From Erwinia endophytica (GTDB lineage Bacteria > Pseudomonadota > Gammaproteobacteria > Enterobacterales > Enterobacteriaceae): 64,000 nucleotides of DNA. Under the pieces are notes generated by a model that did no database searches, had not been told where the DNA came from, and saw nothing but the letters and a program-made list of their open reading frames with translations. The position numbers and the translations under genes were made by a program. The DNA lies in NCBI RefSeq assembly GCF_009295515.1, contig NZ_RQVV01000011.1:62001-126000 (forward strand), in the 5' to 3' direction. Position 1 is the first letter of the stretch. Every line of letters starts with the position of its first letter. Of this stretch, positions 1-9,511 are shown in pieces.

Positions 1-140
1 GCGCAAGGCAGAACGAAGCCATCATTGTAATCAGTATGTTCACCGATCAGGTTAACGCGACCAGGAGCCTGGAACGTATGGTCAGCGGTATAGCCAAACT
101 TGTCGGTAAAAATTTGGTGGGTAGCGTTTTTTAAGGTCAT
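1..140 (-). CDS. galK: Galactokinase, N-terminal part (cut by window start)
   Basis: The first 46 codons of galactokinase, which phosphorylates alpha-D-galactose with ATP in the Leloir pathway. The peptide begins [17 protein letters not shown] and reaches the galactokinase signature [15 protein letters not shown] at about residues 27-41, followed by FVLPCA. The start ATG lies two bases after the galT stop, so the genes are co-transcribed and probably translationally coupled. The rest of the gene lies outside the window. The family signature makes the identification firm; whether the gene is intact cannot be judged. Confidence 0.95.
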   Translation of the reverse strand, partial: MTLKNATHQIFTDKFGYTADHTFQAPGRVNLIGEHTDYNDGFVLPC

Positions 141-142
141 GG

Positions 143-1189
143 CTATGCTCCCGTCTCGCGGAAATGAATATCACTTACGGAACGCAGACGTTCTGCTGCC
201 TGCTCCGCGGTTAAATCACGCTGGGCTTCCGCCAGCATTTCATACCCCACCATAAATTTGCGTACCGTGGCGGAGCGCAGTAATGGAGGATAGAAGTGAG
301 CATGTAGCTGCCAGTGATCGTTAGCTTTGTCATTAAACGGCGCGCCGTGCCAGCCCATAGAGTACGGAAAAGAGCAATGGAACAGATTGTCATAACGGCT
401 GGTCAACTTTTTCAATGCCAGCGCCAGATCCTGACGTTGCGCATCGGTCAGACTGACCAGACGGCGACAATGTGCTTTGGGCAACAGCAGCGTTTCAAAT
501 GGCCATGCTGCCCACCACGGCACTACCGCCAGCCAGTGTGTGGTTTCGACTACCGTGCGGCGACCATCATTCAGCTCGCGAGCGGTGTAATCCACCAGCA
601 TTGGCGACTGGTGTTGCTCGAAATAAGCACGCTGCAAATCGTCTTCACGCTGCGCTTCATTAGGCAGAAAACTGTTGGCCCAGACCTGACTGTGCGGGTG
701 AGGATTTGAGCAGCCCATTGCTGCCCCTTTGTTCTCAAAGACTTGTACCCATGGGTAACGTTGGCCGAGGTCGGCGGTCTGTTCTTGCCAGGTCCTGACG
801 ACCTCTTCCAGAGCAGAGACGCTGAGTTCAGGCAGCGTTTTGCTGTGGTCTGGCGAAAAGCAAATCACCCGACTGGTGCCACGCGCGTTGGCGTAGCGCA
901 TCAGGACATCATCGTTTTCGGGCGCTTCCGGCGTATCGCTCATCAGCGCGGCAAAATCGTTGGTGAAAACCCAGGTGCCGGTGTAATCCGGATTTTTATC
1001 GCCCGTCACACGTGTATTACCAGGACATAAAAAACAGTCCGGGTCGTGAGCCGGCAGTTGATGTTGAGATGCGGTCTCCTGCGCGCCCTGCCAGGGGCGT
1101 TTGGCGCGGTGCGGTGAAACCAGAACCCACTGATCAGTCAGTGGGTTATAGCGGCGATGTGGGTGATCGGCTGGGTTAAATTTTTGCAT
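143..1189 (-). CDS. galT: Galactose-1-phosphate uridylyltransferase
   Basis: Full-length GalT (348 aa, the usual enterobacterial length). It exchanges UMP between UDP-glucose and galactose-1-phosphate through a uridylyl-histidine intermediate. The active-site His-Pro-His is at residues 164-166 in the motif NPHPHSQ. The zinc ligands Cys52, Cys55 (CFLCPGN) and His115 (SPDHSKT) are all present. In E. coli the operon begins with galE; here galT is the first gene and galK follows directly. The product therefore needs UDP-glucose 4-epimerase from elsewhere in the genome. Expression is probably galactose-inducible, given the GalR operators upstream. Confidence 0.97.
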   Translation of the reverse strand: MQKFNPADHPHRRYNPLTDQWVLVSPHRAKRPWQGAQETASQHQLPAHDPDCFLCPGNTRVTGDKNPDYTGTWVFTNDFAALMSDTPEAPENDDVLMRYANARGTSRVICFSPDHSKTLPELSVSALEEVVRTWQEQTADLGQRYPWVQVFENKGAAMGCSNPHPHSQVWANSFLPNEAQREDDLQRAYFEQHQSPMLVDYTARELNDGRRTVVETTHWLAVVPWWAAWPFETLLLPKAHCRRLVSLTDAQRQDLALALKKLTSRYDNLFHCSFPYSMGWHGAPFNDKANDHWQLHAHFYPPLLRSATVRKFMVGYEMLAEAQRDLTAEQAAERLRSVSDIHFRETGA

Positions 1190-1239
1190 GTTGAGTCCTG
1201 GTAACCATCTTTAATATCCTGGTAGCTTTAGCGAAAAAT

Positions 1240-1245
1240 AGCATA
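1240..1245 (-). promoter_or_regulatory. gal promoter -10 element
   Basis: Reading the minus strand, TATGCT lies 51 bases after the first base of the GalR-type operator. From memory, this is the same spacing as the E. coli galP2 -10 element relative to the external gal operator. A CRP-like half-site (GATCACG) lies between them, as in E. coli. The promoter drives galT directly because galE is missing here. Confidence 0.6.
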
Positions 1246-1280
1246 GTGTGGGAAAACAAAGCGTGATCGAGTCTGAATAA

Positions 1281-1296
1281 ATGGAATCGTTTACAC
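1281..1296 (-). promoter_or_regulatory. GalR/GalS operator (external-type)
   Basis: The minus strand reads GTGTAAACGATTCCAT, differing at one position from my recollection of the E. coli external gal operator GTGTAAACGATTCCAC and fitting the GalR/GalS consensus GTGKAANCGNTTNCAC at all but one of its fixed positions. It lies just upstream of the conserved -10 element, so GalR/GalS probably represses galTK here. Confidence 0.85.
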
Positions 1297-1368
1297 AAGC
1301 GTGAAATTGCTAAATGTCCGGATAAATGACAAAAGAATCCATAAATATGGCAGAGTTATTGATGGTTA

Positions 1369-1384
1369 GTGGTAGCGGTTACAT
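1369..1384 (+). promoter_or_regulatory. GalR/GalS operator (internal-type sequence)
   Basis: GTGGTAGCGGTTACAT matches the E. coli internal gal operator sequence as I recall it. In E. coli that operator lies inside galE; here it is upstream of the first operator, centre-to-centre distance 88 bp, in the gap before the isochorismatase-like gene. Paired operators allow GalR to loop DNA, so the pair may be functional despite the changed arrangement. Confidence 0.75.
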
Positions 1385-1392
1385 TTATAGCG

Positions 1393-1965
1393 TCAGGGTT
1401 GCATCCACTGAAGGGAGGTGGTGATTGTCGCAATACGCTGCAGATTTTCCATACTCTGCAGGTGGCTGGTTTCGCTGTCTGAGGCGCAGAGATCTTCCAG
1501 TACCGTGACCGGGATCCCCCGTTCGTGCGCTTCTCGCACGGTACTCTCAATGGACAGACAGGAACTTAGCCCACCCAGCAGCAGACGATGACGCTGATGT
1601 CGCTGTAACCAGGCTAACAAATTGTTACCAGTGAAGGCGCTCAGGCCAGTGTGATGGAATTGCAGATCGACAGGATCAATTTGTACATCGGGTAGCCACT
1701 GCCCCCCCGGTGAGTGCAGGCGTAAAGCCCCAACCAGTTTCATCTGGGCAAATAGCGGTGAATGGGCAGGCAGATCATGGTAGTCATCACTGAAGCCGAT
1801 GCGGCTCCAGATAACCGGAATTTTGCGCACGCGGGCGTAGATCGCCACGGCATTCACCCGGTTTATCACCTCGCGCGAGGTCAGTTGCTGAAAAGCATGA
1901 TTCGCCCTGCCGCGGCAGGATGCAATATCGTCAATTAAATTTAAAATAAGCAGCGCAGCGGGCAT
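1393..1965 (-). CDS. Isochorismatase-like cysteine hydrolase
   Basis: A 190-residue protein of the isochorismatase/nicotinamidase alpha-beta hydrolase family. The N-terminal strand LLILNLID supplies the usual catalytic Asp (about Asp12). The segment LLLGGLSSCLSIEST carries the nucleophile Cys136 in the family pattern G-x-x-x-x-x-C-[VL]-x-x-T. The Lys expected about four residues before the Ser-Ala-Phe motif appears to be His (HHTGLSAF), so substrate and activity are uncertain. The gene lies upstream of galTK on the same strand, but the GalR operators between them suggest separate transcription. The substrate is unknown; family members cleave isochorismate, nicotinamide, ureidoacrylate and similar compounds. 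Confidence 0.75.
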   Translation of the reverse strand: MPAALLILNLIDDIASCRGRANHAFQQLTSREVINRVNAVAIYARVRKIPVIWSRIGFSDDYHDLPAHSPLFAQMKLVGALRLHSPGGQWLPDVQIDPVDLQFHHTGLSAFTGNNLLAWLQRHQRHRLLLGGLSSCLSIESTVREAHERGIPVTVLEDLCASDSETSHLQSMENLQRIATITTSLQWMQP

Positions 1966-2063
1966 AACGTCTCCTGATAAAAGGCTGTCCGTTAATGATA
2001 AAAAGCCCGGATGAAACTGCCGCCTGTATGTGTTGCCAGATGTGTTGAGCTGTAGGGCGGTTC

Positions 2064-2148
2064 AACACGCGGGAAACCCAGGCCGGGAACCCGTTGTTAT
2101 GGGCGTTTTTTTACGCGCCGACGAGTCTGAGGCCCGGGTTTCCGTGTT
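2064..2148. repeat. Imperfect inverted repeat between modF and the hydrolase gene
   Basis: The left arm (AACACGCGGGAAACCCAGGCC) pairs imperfectly with the right arm ending GGCCCGGGTTTCCGTGTT, with a loop of about 46 bases that includes a run of seven T. It lies just downstream of the modF stop on the minus strand and could act as a transcript end or mRNA-stabilising structure. No clean stem followed by a T-run was found, so its role is open. Confidence 0.4.
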
Positions 2149-2156
2149 GGCGTCGC

Positions 2157-3632
2157 TCAATGACGCAGACTGTCCTGCTGATAGCGATATGTGTCACCGT
2201 CCGGGACAAAGGTCAGGCGGTGGGTGATACACTGCGGGGCATCTTCCGCATGATGCGAAACGAACAGCAATTGGCTCTCACCTTCACTTATCAGCACGTC
2301 GACAAAACGACGTACCAACTGGCGGTTAATTGGATCAAGGCCTTGTAAGGGTTCATCGAGGATCAGTAATGCCGGGTGTTTGATCAGCGCGCGCGCAATC
2401 AGCACCAGGCGTTGTTGGCCCCATGACAGACCGTGGAATGGGGCATCGGCCAGTGGGCCGTCCATGCCCAACAATTGCAACCACTGTCTGGCGAGGAAGT
2501 GCTGACGATCGGAAACGGCTTGATAAATACCGATAGAATCAAAGTATCCGGAGATGATCACGTTACGCACACTGCTACTGACGCGATAGTCCAGATGCAG
2601 GCTGCTGCTGACGTAGCCAATATGCTGTTTGATATCCCAGATGGTTTCGCCACTACCACGACGGCGGCCAAACAGCGTCAGATCGTTGCTGTACCCCTGG
2701 GGATGATCGCCGGTGACCAGACTCAGCAGGGTGGATTTTCCGGCGCCATTCGGGCCCACTATTTGCCAGTGCTGGCCAGGCTTCACTTCCCAGTCCAGAT
2801 GATTAAGGATCGGTTTGTCATTATAGGAAACCACGCCGTCGCGTAGCACAATCAACGGCGCGCCTGCCGCTAATACCGGTTTCAGGGTGGCATCGTCGGG
2901 TTCCGGCAGCGTCATTCCCTGCAGGCGTTCACTGTGTGCCAGTTGGGCCACCAGCGCTTCGGCGAGGATTTCATTGCGCGGGCCAACATGGGTCAGCGTA
3001 CATTCCGCCAGTACGCCCACTTTTTCGATAAAATCAGGAATATCATCAAAACGGTTGAGTACCAGCACGATGGTGTGGCCCTGCAGATGCAGTGTCGCCA
3101 GCACCTGAGCCAGGTTGGCGCGTGAGGCGACATCCAGCCCATCAAACGGCTCATCAAGGATCAATAAATCGGGTTCAGCCATTAATGCCTGACATAACAG
3201 CGTCTTGCGGGTTTCTCCGGTGGAGAGGTATTTGAAGCGGCGATCAAGCAGATGGGGAATACCGAACAAGTCGGCCAGTTGCTGGCAGCGTGTGCTGTCC
3301 TTCACCTCGTCCTGAATGATTTCGGCTGTGGTGCGTCCCGAGTCATCTTCCCCAGGGCTGAGCAGATCGGTGTTGTTGCGCTGCCATTCAGCTGACACCA
3401 ATTGTTGTAATTGTTCCAGTGAAAGGCGGGCAGGGTGCATAAACTGATTTTCCACCGTGCTTTTTGCCGCTTGTAGTTCGCCGGATAACGCGCGCGCCAG
3501 CGAGGATTTTCCGCTGCCGTTAGCGCCAACAAAAGCCCAGCTCTCACCGGACTGCAACGTCAGTTCATTCAGGGTCAGAGTTCGGTTGGCACTCAGGTGA
3601 AACGTGCCTTGCGAAATATGCAACGTTGACAT
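2157..3632 (-). CDS. modF: ModF, tandem ABC ATPase of the mod locus
   Basis: A 491-residue cytoplasmic protein made of two fused ABC ATPase domains and no membrane segments. Domain 1 has Walker A GANGSGKSSL (about residue 37), signature LSTGETRK and Walker B LLILDEPFDGLD. Domain 2 has Walker A GPNGAGKSTLL (about residue 293), signature LSWGQQRL and Walker B LLILDEPLQGLD. It matches E. coli ModF in length and in position directly after modE. ModF is linked to molybdate metabolism by its operon and a ModE-like relationship; its exact biochemical role is not established. The short gap of about 75 bases after modE suggests one modEF transcript. Confidence 0.93.
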   Translation of the reverse strand: MSTLHISQGTFHLSANRTLTLNELTLQSGESWAFVGANGSGKSSLARALSGELQAAKSTVENQFMHPARLSLEQLQQLVSAEWQRNNTDLLSPGEDDSGRTTAEIIQDEVKDSTRCQQLADLFGIPHLLDRRFKYLSTGETRKTLLCQALMAEPDLLILDEPFDGLDVASRANLAQVLATLHLQGHTIVLVLNRFDDIPDFIEKVGVLAECTLTHVGPRNEILAEALVAQLAHSERLQGMTLPEPDDATLKPVLAAGAPLIVLRDGVVSYNDKPILNHLDWEVKPGQHWQIVGPNGAGKSTLLSLVTGDHPQGYSNDLTLFGRRRGSGETIWDIKQHIGYVSSSLHLDYRVSSSVRNVIISGYFDSIGIYQAVSDRQHFLARQWLQLLGMDGPLADAPFHGLSWGQQRLVLIARALIKHPALLILDEPLQGLDPINRQLVRRFVDVLISEGESQLLFVSHHAEDAPQCITHRLTFVPDGDTYRYQQDSLRH

Positions 3633-3707
3633 TGTTTATTCCATTTTATGCATTGTACCCAAACTATTAATCGCCCACGGCTGCAATGTCAAATGTTGTC
3701 ATGGCTC

Positions 3708-4487
3708 TCAGAGCAGTGTGGCAATAATCACCTGGTCGGCATTAAAATGTGCTATGACAGCTTGCCCGGGCTGAAGTTTTTGTTCGTCCACTCGCTGAGT
3801 GCTCAGCGTGGCGCACAAGGTTTCACCGCCCGGTAGCGTTATCAGCACTTCGCTATGTGATTCACCGCGTTCCAGATGGCTCAGTGTACCGTTTAGCTGA
3901 TTATCCGCAGTGGAAGAGATGAGGGTGACATCGATCCACGGGGCTTTGATCAACACCAGCACCTCCTTGCCGGTGGTCAGAGAGAGACGGTTCGCACTTT
4001 GCTCGGTCAGCGCGGCCTTAATGCGGGTGGCGCCATCGGCCAGCAACACCGTTACATGCTGTTGTACCGACTGAGCATCACGCTGTACGACGGTGCCGAA
4101 CAGTTGATTTCGGGCGCTGGTCTGTAGCGAGAAACGGGCAATCGCGCCCAGCAGGCTGCCCAGCGGTACATCATCCTGCAGGACATCAAACGCTTTCTGC
4201 TGAATTTGCTCCATGAGTGCAAATAGCTGGATTAGCCGCTCACCATAAGCCGTGACCAGGGCGCCGCCGCCGCCTTTACCGCCTGTTGCTCGCTCGACCA
4301 GGGTACGGTCCGCCAGTTGGTTCATCTCGTTGATCGCATCCCAGGCGCTTTTGTAGCTGATGCCTGCCAGTTTGGCTCCCTGGCTGATTGAGCCAGTATG
4401 CTGAATTTGTTTGAGTAGTTCGATGCGACGTGGGTCGGCAAACAGACGCTGCTGCAGTTTCAGGATCAGGGTGAGTTCGGCCTGCAT
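3708..4487 (-). CDS. modE: ModE, molybdate-responsive transcription regulator
   Basis: A 259-residue dimeric regulator that binds molybdate, represses modABC and activates moaABCDE in E. coli. The N-terminal winged-helix region contains GSISQGAKLAGISYKSAWDA, nearly the E. coli recognition-helix sequence. The C-terminal half carries the two molybdate-binding (MOP) subdomains, with SARNQLFG and KAPWI motifs. An upstream in-frame ATG would add 26 residues, but the start MQAELTLILKLQQ was chosen because it matches E. coli ModE and follows a GGAG Shine-Dalgarno sequence. Two ModE-type boxes elsewhere in this window (before modA and before moaA) are its likely targets. Confidence 0.96.
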   Translation of the reverse strand: MQAELTLILKLQQRLFADPRRIELLKQIQHTGSISQGAKLAGISYKSAWDAINEMNQLADRTLVERATGGKGGGGALVTAYGERLIQLFALMEQIQQKAFDVLQDDVPLGSLLGAIARFSLQTSARNQLFGTVVQRDAQSVQQHVTVLLADGATRIKAALTEQSANRLSLTTGKEVLVLIKAPWIDVTLISSTADNQLNGTLSHLERGESHSEVLITLPGGETLCATLSTQRVDEQKLQPGQAVIAHFNADQVIIATLL

Positions 4488-4633
4488 AATCGCTCCGCAA
4501 TAAAATAGGGTTCTCTGGATTGTATATCGTAATGGAATATAAACGTAAAAATGGGTAAAACGCACAAAAGGTCAGTGCACTTTTTTTCGCTGTAGATACA
4601 ATGGCTTTTTCAAGTAAGGCATTGGAGGTTAGC

Positions 4634-4786
4634 ATGCTGGAATTACTGAAGGGTCTTGGGGAAGCTATCCTCATGGTTCCTGTGGTGATGGCAATCATAA
4701 TGGGACTGATTTACGGTCTGGGTGAAGTATTTAACGTTATCTCCAAAATTGGTCACCGCGACCAGCCAGCGAAAAACCGCCAGTAA
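4634..4786 (+). CDS. acrZ: AcrZ, small AcrB-associated membrane protein
   Basis: A 50-residue single-span inner-membrane protein beginning [20 protein letters not shown], closely matching E. coli AcrZ (49 aa). AcrZ binds AcrB in the AcrAB-TolC efflux pump and changes its drug export profile. The hydrophobic helix covers roughly residues 8-30 ([19 protein letters not shown]), followed by a short polar tail. The start was set at this ATG because of the homology and a good GGAGGT ribosome site 5 bases upstream; the longer in-frame start has no such support. It is transcribed away from modE, as in E. coli. Confidence 0.95.
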   Translation: MLELLKGLGEAILMVPVVMAIIMGLIYGLGEVFNVISKIGHRDQPAKNRQ

Positions 4787-4879
4787 GTAAAAACGTCTTT
4801 CTACAGCATGTCCGGCTTTGTCCGGGCGTGTGTTTTCTTGCGTTACCTCAACTTCCTGCTGTTTCTGGCGATAAACTCC

Positions 4880-4907
4880 ATGACAGTGTTTCGGGGCTCG
4901 TTATAGT
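4880..4907 (+). promoter_or_regulatory. modA promoter
   Basis: ATGACA (-35) and TATAGT (-10) are separated by 16 bases. The -10 lies inside the left half of the ModE box, so bound ModE would block RNA polymerase, as in E. coli. Confidence 0.6.
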
Positions 4908-4922
4908 ATCGGCTACATAACG
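4899..4922. promoter_or_regulatory. ModE-molybdate box of modABC
   Basis: A 24-bp imperfect palindrome with half-sites CGTTATA and TACATAACG. It matches the E. coli modA ModE box at nearly every position and overlaps the modA -10 element, consistent with repression of molybdate uptake when molybdate is plentiful. Confidence 0.9.
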
Positions 4923-4941
4923 AAAACCTCTGGAGAACACC

Positions 4942-5712
4942 ATGTCTGCGACATTACGTCATTTATTTGTCGGTACTGTGCTCAGCGTCAGCGTAGCGGG
5001 TTATGCTGTCGCGGCAGAGAATATTACCGTTTTTGCTGCCGCTTCCCTGACCAACGCGCTACAGGATATTGCTGAGCAGTATCAGAAAAGCAAGGATGTC
5101 AAGGTGGTGTCTTCCTTTGCCTCTTCTTCCACGCTGGCGCGCCAGATTGATCAAGGCGCGCCAGTTGATCTGTTTATCTCCGCCGATCAGCAGTGGATGG
5201 ATTATGTCGCACAGAAGCGCCTGATTGATGAGTCCAGTCGGGTGACGCTGCTGGGCAACGATCTGGTGCTGGTGGCACCGACCGCAGGCAACCCACAGCC
5301 GGTCACTATTGCTAAATCCACCGACTGGAAAAGTCTGCTGAAAGGTCAGCGCCTTTCCGTCGGCGATCCGGATCATGTTCCGGCGGGGATCTACGCCAAA
5401 GAGGCGTTGCAGAATTTGGGGGCCTGGGAAACACTGGAGCCAGTACTGGCCCGAGGCAACAGCGTACGTGCTGCGCTGGCGCTGGTTGAACGTAACGAAA
5501 CGCCTTACGGTATTGTCTATGGTTCTGATGCCATTGCCAGTAAAAAAGTCACGGTGGTGGGCGTGTTTCCGCCAGACAGCCACCCACCGGTCAAATACCC
5601 CATGGCGATACTCAAAGGTCATCACTCGGCCGCTGTCACGGCATTTTATGACTATCTGAAAGGCCCGGAAGCCGCCGCCGTGTTCAAACGTTACGGATTT
5701 ACGCCTGAATGA
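4942..5712 (+). CDS. modA: ModA, periplasmic molybdate-binding protein
   Basis: A 256-residue solute-binding protein of the molybdate ABC importer. Residues 1-25 form a signal peptide ending in AVAA, and the mature protein starts at about ENITVFAAASLTNAL, the family's oxyanion-binding segment. The second ligand loop SFASSSTLARQI is also present. The start ATG follows TGGAGA. The stop overlaps the modB start in ATGA (5709-5712), so modA and modB are translationally coupled. Regulation by ModE is indicated by the box 20 bases upstream of the start. Confidence 0.97.
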   Translation: MSATLRHLFVGTVLSVSVAGYAVAAENITVFAAASLTNALQDIAEQYQKSKDVKVVSSFASSSTLARQIDQGAPVDLFISADQQWMDYVAQKRLIDESSRVTLLGNDLVLVAPTAGNPQPVTIAKSTDWKSLLKGQRLSVGDPDHVPAGIYAKEALQNLGAWETLEPVLARGNSVRAALALVERNETPYGIVYGSDAIASKKVTVVGVFPPDSHPPVKYPMAILKGHHSAAVTAFYDYLKGPEAAAVFKRYGFTPE

Positions 5713-6401
5713 TGCTGCTGAGTGACCCCGAATGGCAGGCTGTCGCCCTGAGTCTGAAAGTTTCCAGTGTGGCGGTGATCTGTAGTCTGCCGTGCGGGAT
5801 CCTGATCGCCTGGATCCTGGTCCGTTGTCGCTTCCCAGGCAAAACCCTGCTTGATAGCCTGATCCACCTGCCGTTGGTGTTGCCGCCAGTGGTGGTGGGG
5901 TATCTGCTGTTGATCGGCTTTGGTCGTCGTGGCTTGATTGGCGAATACCTCTACGACTGGTTCGGTTTCACTTTTGCTTTCAGTTGGCGCGGCGCGGCGC
6001 TGGCCTCGGCGGTGATTGCCTTCCCGCTGATGGTCAGAGCCATACGTCTGGCGCTGGAAGGGGTGGACAGTAAGCTGGAACAGGCGGCGCGCACGTTGGG
6101 GGCCGGACGCTGGCGGGTCTTTTTCACCATCACCTTACCGCTGACCATGCCGGGTATTATCGCCGGCACCGTACTGGCGTTTGCCCGTTCACTGGGTGAG
6201 TTCGGCGCGACCATTACCTTTGTGTCTAACATTCCGGGAGAAACGCGCACCATTCCTTCTGCCATGTATACGTTGATTGAAACGCCCGGAGCGGAAAACG
6301 CAGCGGCACGGCTTTGTGTGATCGCTATTATACTGGCGATTTGTTCGCTGTGGGCTTCTGAATGGCTGACCCGCTGGGGCCGTAAGCGGCTGGGGGAGTG
6401 A
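5709..6401 (+). CDS. modB: ModB, molybdate ABC transporter permease
   Basis: A 230-residue inner-membrane permease with about five hydrophobic segments. The ABC-coupling EAA loop is [21 protein letters not shown], followed by a segment rich in Gly and Thr ([21 protein letters not shown]) typical of molybdate permeases. It dimerises with itself and docks onto ModC. It overlaps modA by four bases and the modC start by one, which fixes the operon order modABC. Confidence 0.96.
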   Translation: MMLLSDPEWQAVALSLKVSSVAVICSLPCGILIAWILVRCRFPGKTLLDSLIHLPLVLPPVVVGYLLLIGFGRRGLIGEYLYDWFGFTFAFSWRGAALASAVIAFPLMVRAIRLALEGVDSKLEQAARTLGAGRWRVFFTITLPLTMPGIIAGTVLAFARSLGEFGATITFVSNIPGETRTIPSAMYTLIETPGAENAAARLCVIAIILAICSLWASEWLTRWGRKRLGE

Positions 6402-7459
6402 TGCTGGAATTAAATTTTACCCAACGCCTGGGTAACCATATGCTGCGGGTTGACGCTCAGCTTCCCGCGCAGGGCATCACCGCGATCTTTGGTGTGTCAG
6501 GTGCGGGGAAAACCTCGCTGATCAACGCGATCGGCGGCTTAACTCAACCCCAGTCAGGTTATATTTCGCTGAACGGCAGGCGATTGTACGATGCGGCGAG
6601 TGGACTGAGTCTGCCACCGGAAAAACGACGAATAGGGTATGTGTTCCAGGCGTCACGGTTGTTTCCGCACTATCGTGTGCGTGGGAATCTCGAATATGGC
6701 ATGGCAAAAAATATGCGTCCGCGGTTTGATGCGCTGGTGCGCTTGCTGGGCATTGAAGCACTACTGAATCGATTTCCGCGTTCGTTGTCCGGCGGTGAGA
6801 AACAGCGGGTGGCAATAGGGCGGGCGCTGCTGACCGCACCAGAAATTTTGCTGATGGATGAACCGCTGGCCTCGCTGGATTTGCCGCGTAAGCGTGAGCT
6901 GTTGGCGTATCTGCAGAAACTGGCGCAGCAGGTGGCGATCCCCATCCTCTATGTCAGCCACAGTCTGGATGAAATTTTGCAGTTGGCGGACAACGTGATG
7001 GTACTGGATAACGGTGAAGTTAAGGCGTTTGGAACGCTGGAAAAGGTCTGGGCCAGCAGTGTGATGCGCCCATGGTTGCCGAGAGCGGAGCAGAGTACAG
7101 TGCTCCGGGTTCGGGTGCTTGAGCAACATCCGCATTATGCGATGACGGCATTGTCGTTGGGCAACCAGCCGATCTGGGTCAGCCGGATTGAGGCACCGTT
7201 GAACACCTTGCTGCGGATCCGTATTCAGTCAGCAGACGTCTCTCTGGTGCTGCAGCCGCCGCTTAACAGCAGTATCCGTAACGTGGTTCCTGCCCAGGTG
7301 ATGGAATTGCTGGAAATTGATCAGCAAACAGAAGTGAAGCTGCTAGTGGGGCAAAGTGAGATGTGGGCGCGGATCACGCCCTGGGCGTGTGATGAACTGA
7401 TGATCAAGCCAGGAATGCGACTTTATGCGCAGATCAAGAGTGTGGCAATCACCCTTTGA
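6401..7459 (+). CDS. modC: ModC, molybdate ABC transporter ATPase
   Basis: A 352-residue ATPase energising molybdate import. Walker A is GVSGAGKTS, the signature is LSGGEKQR and Walker B is [12 protein letters not shown], followed by the switch His in YVSHSLDE. From about residue 225 a C-terminal molybdate-binding (MOP) domain follows, which in the family senses intracellular oxyanion. A GTG codon directly in front could also start translation, but ATG at 6401 gives the E. coli N-terminus MLELNF. The start overlaps the last base of the modB stop. Confidence 0.97.
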   Translation: MLELNFTQRLGNHMLRVDAQLPAQGITAIFGVSGAGKTSLINAIGGLTQPQSGYISLNGRRLYDAASGLSLPPEKRRIGYVFQASRLFPHYRVRGNLEYGMAKNMRPRFDALVRLLGIEALLNRFPRSLSGGEKQRVAIGRALLTAPEILLMDEPLASLDLPRKRELLAYLQKLAQQVAIPILYVSHSLDEILQLADNVMVLDNGEVKAFGTLEKVWASSVMRPWLPRAEQSTVLRVRVLEQHPHYAMTALSLGNQPIWVSRIEAPLNTLLRIRIQSADVSLVLQPPLNSSIRNVVPAQVMELLEIDQQTEVKLLVGQSEMWARITPWACDELMIKPGMRLYAQIKSVAITL

Positions 7460-7465
7460 GCGATA

Positions 7466-8284
7466 CTACAGGACTTCGCGACAGATAGTCTCGGCAATGC
7501 CTGGCTCCAGATTGCTGCCGATAACGCGGTCGGCACGCGCTTTAATCGCCTCGTCAGCATTGCCCATCGCCACGCCCAGACCGACCGTTTCCAGCATACT
7601 CAGATCGTTGTAGTTATCGCCAAAAGCCAGCACGTCACTCATCTGCAATCCTTCAGCGGCAACCCATTCCGCCAGGCGCTTGCCTTTGCTGTTACCGGCT
7701 TTGGCGATATCCACCTGGTCGTGCCATGACCATTCACAGGCCAGGCCCATTTCATGTTCTACCTGTTCAGCAAAGCGTTGTAATGCGTGGGTATCAGGGT
7801 GGGACAGGGCGAATTTCCAGATTGAGCGGGCCTGTTCCGCCGCTTTACTCAGGCTTTCTACCTGTTCAAACACCGGACGCTGATGCTCGGGTAAAGAGCG
7901 TCCCCAGTTAAGGGTGCGGGTGACGTGACCGGTTTCGGTCTGATAGAGCATGGCATCATCAACATACAACAGCCCGTGGATCGCCGCCTGATCCAGCATG
8001 TCAATCACCTGTAACGCCTGCTCTTTTGGCAAAGGATCGGATTTTAGTACCTTTTTTGCATGATAATCATACAAATAGGTACCATTACAGCAGATTGCAG
8101 GTGTATCCAGTGCCAGGGCCTGATAAAAAGGATGGATAGCAACATGGTGGCGACCGGTGACGATAATCACCTTAACGCCTGCTTCGCGTGCTTTCTTCAA
8201 TGCGTCCAGCGAGGCAGGAAGAATGGTTTTACGGGGTGTTAACAGGGTGCCGTCCAGGTCCAAAGCAATGACGCGATAACTCAT
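7466..8284 (-). CDS. ybhA: YbhA, HAD-family sugar/pyridoxal phosphatase
   Basis: A 272-residue HAD-superfamily phosphatase of the Cof type. The nucleophile motif [11 protein letters not shown] is at residues 7-17, with motif II ITGRH (about residue 45) and the metal-binding motif DNYNDLSML near the C-terminus. E. coli YbhA dephosphorylates pyridoxal phosphate and some sugar phosphates in vitro. The start [12 protein letters not shown] was chosen over a start 35 codons upstream because it aligns with E. coli YbhA. It converges on modC with a gap of only six bases and is divergent from pgl. Confidence 0.93.
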   Translation of the reverse strand: MSYRVIALDLDGTLLTPRKTILPASLDALKKAREAGVKVIIVTGRHHVAIHPFYQALALDTPAICCNGTYLYDYHAKKVLKSDPLPKEQALQVIDMLDQAAIHGLLYVDDAMLYQTETGHVTRTLNWGRSLPEHQRPVFEQVESLSKAAEQARSIWKFALSHPDTHALQRFAEQVEHEMGLACEWSWHDQVDIAKAGNSKGKRLAEWVAAEGLQMSDVLAFGDNYNDLSMLETVGLGVAMGNADEAIKARADRVIGSNLEPGIAETICREVL

Positions 8285-8430
8285 ACACAGTTCCGAAAGT
8301 GGAAAAACAGGATAGTCTGAGTGTACACCTTGCGAGATGCCGGACAAAATGGTCTGCCACAAATCCCTCCACGCGGCGAGAAAAAACACGCTACGCTGTG
8401 GTCAAAAGAACCCCTGAAAAAGGAGAATTC

Positions 8431-9426
8431 ATGAAGCAAATCGTTTATACCGCCAGTCCGGAAAGCCAGCAGATTCATGCCTGGCAACTCAATGATGATG
8501 GCGTGCTTACCCTGCTGCAGGTCGTGGATGTGCCAGGCCAGGTTCAGCCGATGGTGGTCAGCCCTGATCATCGTTTTCTCTATGTCGGCGTGCGTCCTGA
8601 ATTCCGTGTTATTGCCTATAAAATTGACAATGAAGGCAAGCTGAAGGAAGCGGGTCATGCCGCGCTGCCGGGCAGTCCGACACACATTTCGACTGATCGT
8701 CAGGGGCGGTTTATTTTCGTTGGTTCTTACAATAATGCCTGTGTCAGTGTGACGCCAGTCGGTGAAGATGGCCTGCCGGGTGAACCGCTGCAGGTGATCA
8801 GCGGGCTGGAGGGGTGTCACTCCGCTAACATTGATCTACGCAACAAAACGCTGTTTGTTCCGGCGCTGAAGCAGGATCGTATCTGTCTGTTCGATCTGCA
8901 GGAAAACGGTCAACTGCAGCCGCACAAACAGGCTCAGATTGACACTGTGGCTGGGGCCGGGCCGCGTCATATGGTGTTCCACCCTAACCAGCAGTATGCC
9001 TACTGCGTGAACGAACTGGACAGCACGGTTGATGTCTGGCAACTGAATAATGTTCGTGGTGAAGTGGAGCGCGTACAGAGTCTGGATATGATGCCGGCGG
9101 GTTTTAGCGCAACGCGCTGGGCTGCCGATATCCATCTGACGCCGGATGGCCGACATCTTTACAGCTGTGACCGGACCGCCAGCATTCTGACGGTGTTCAG
9201 CGTCAGTGAAGATGGCGGTTTGTTGACGGTGGAGGGCCATCAGCCGACCGAAACCCAGCCGCGTGGCTTTAACATTGATAATCAGGGCAAATATCTGGTC
9301 GTGGCGGGACAGAAATCGCACCATATTGCGGTGTATAAAATTGCAGGAGAGCAGGGATTACTGCAACCGCTGGCGCGCTATGCCGTGGGGCAAGGGCCGA
9401 TGTGGGTAGTGATGACGACGGTCTGA
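8431..9426 (+). CDS. pgl: 6-phosphogluconolactonase (beta-propeller type)
   Basis: A 331-residue cytosolic beta-propeller lactonase (YbhE type) that hydrolyses 6-phosphogluconolactone in the oxidative pentose phosphate pathway. Its sequence follows E. coli Pgl throughout, including [41 protein letters not shown] and the C-terminal GQGPMWVV. The start ATG follows AAGGAGAATTC; an ATG 44 codons upstream in frame was rejected because it extends beyond the family N-terminus. It is divergent from ybhA, as in E. coli. Confidence 0.96.
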   Translation: MKQIVYTASPESQQIHAWQLNDDGVLTLLQVVDVPGQVQPMVVSPDHRFLYVGVRPEFRVIAYKIDNEGKLKEAGHAALPGSPTHISTDRQGRFIFVGSYNNACVSVTPVGEDGLPGEPLQVISGLEGCHSANIDLRNKTLFVPALKQDRICLFDLQENGQLQPHKQAQIDTVAGAGPRHMVFHPNQQYAYCVNELDSTVDVWQLNNVRGEVERVQSLDMMPAGFSATRWAADIHLTPDGRHLYSCDRTASILTVFSVSEDGGLLTVEGHQPTETQPRGFNIDNQGKYLVVAGQKSHHIAVYKIAGEQGLLQPLARYAVGQGPMWVVMTTV

Positions 9427-9511
9427 CAAGACGCGTGAGCCGGCCCCTCTGAGCCCAGGAATAACGATAGCGGGCTGTGTTTCCGGCAGCGATAAAGCGA
9501 TAAGATGACAG

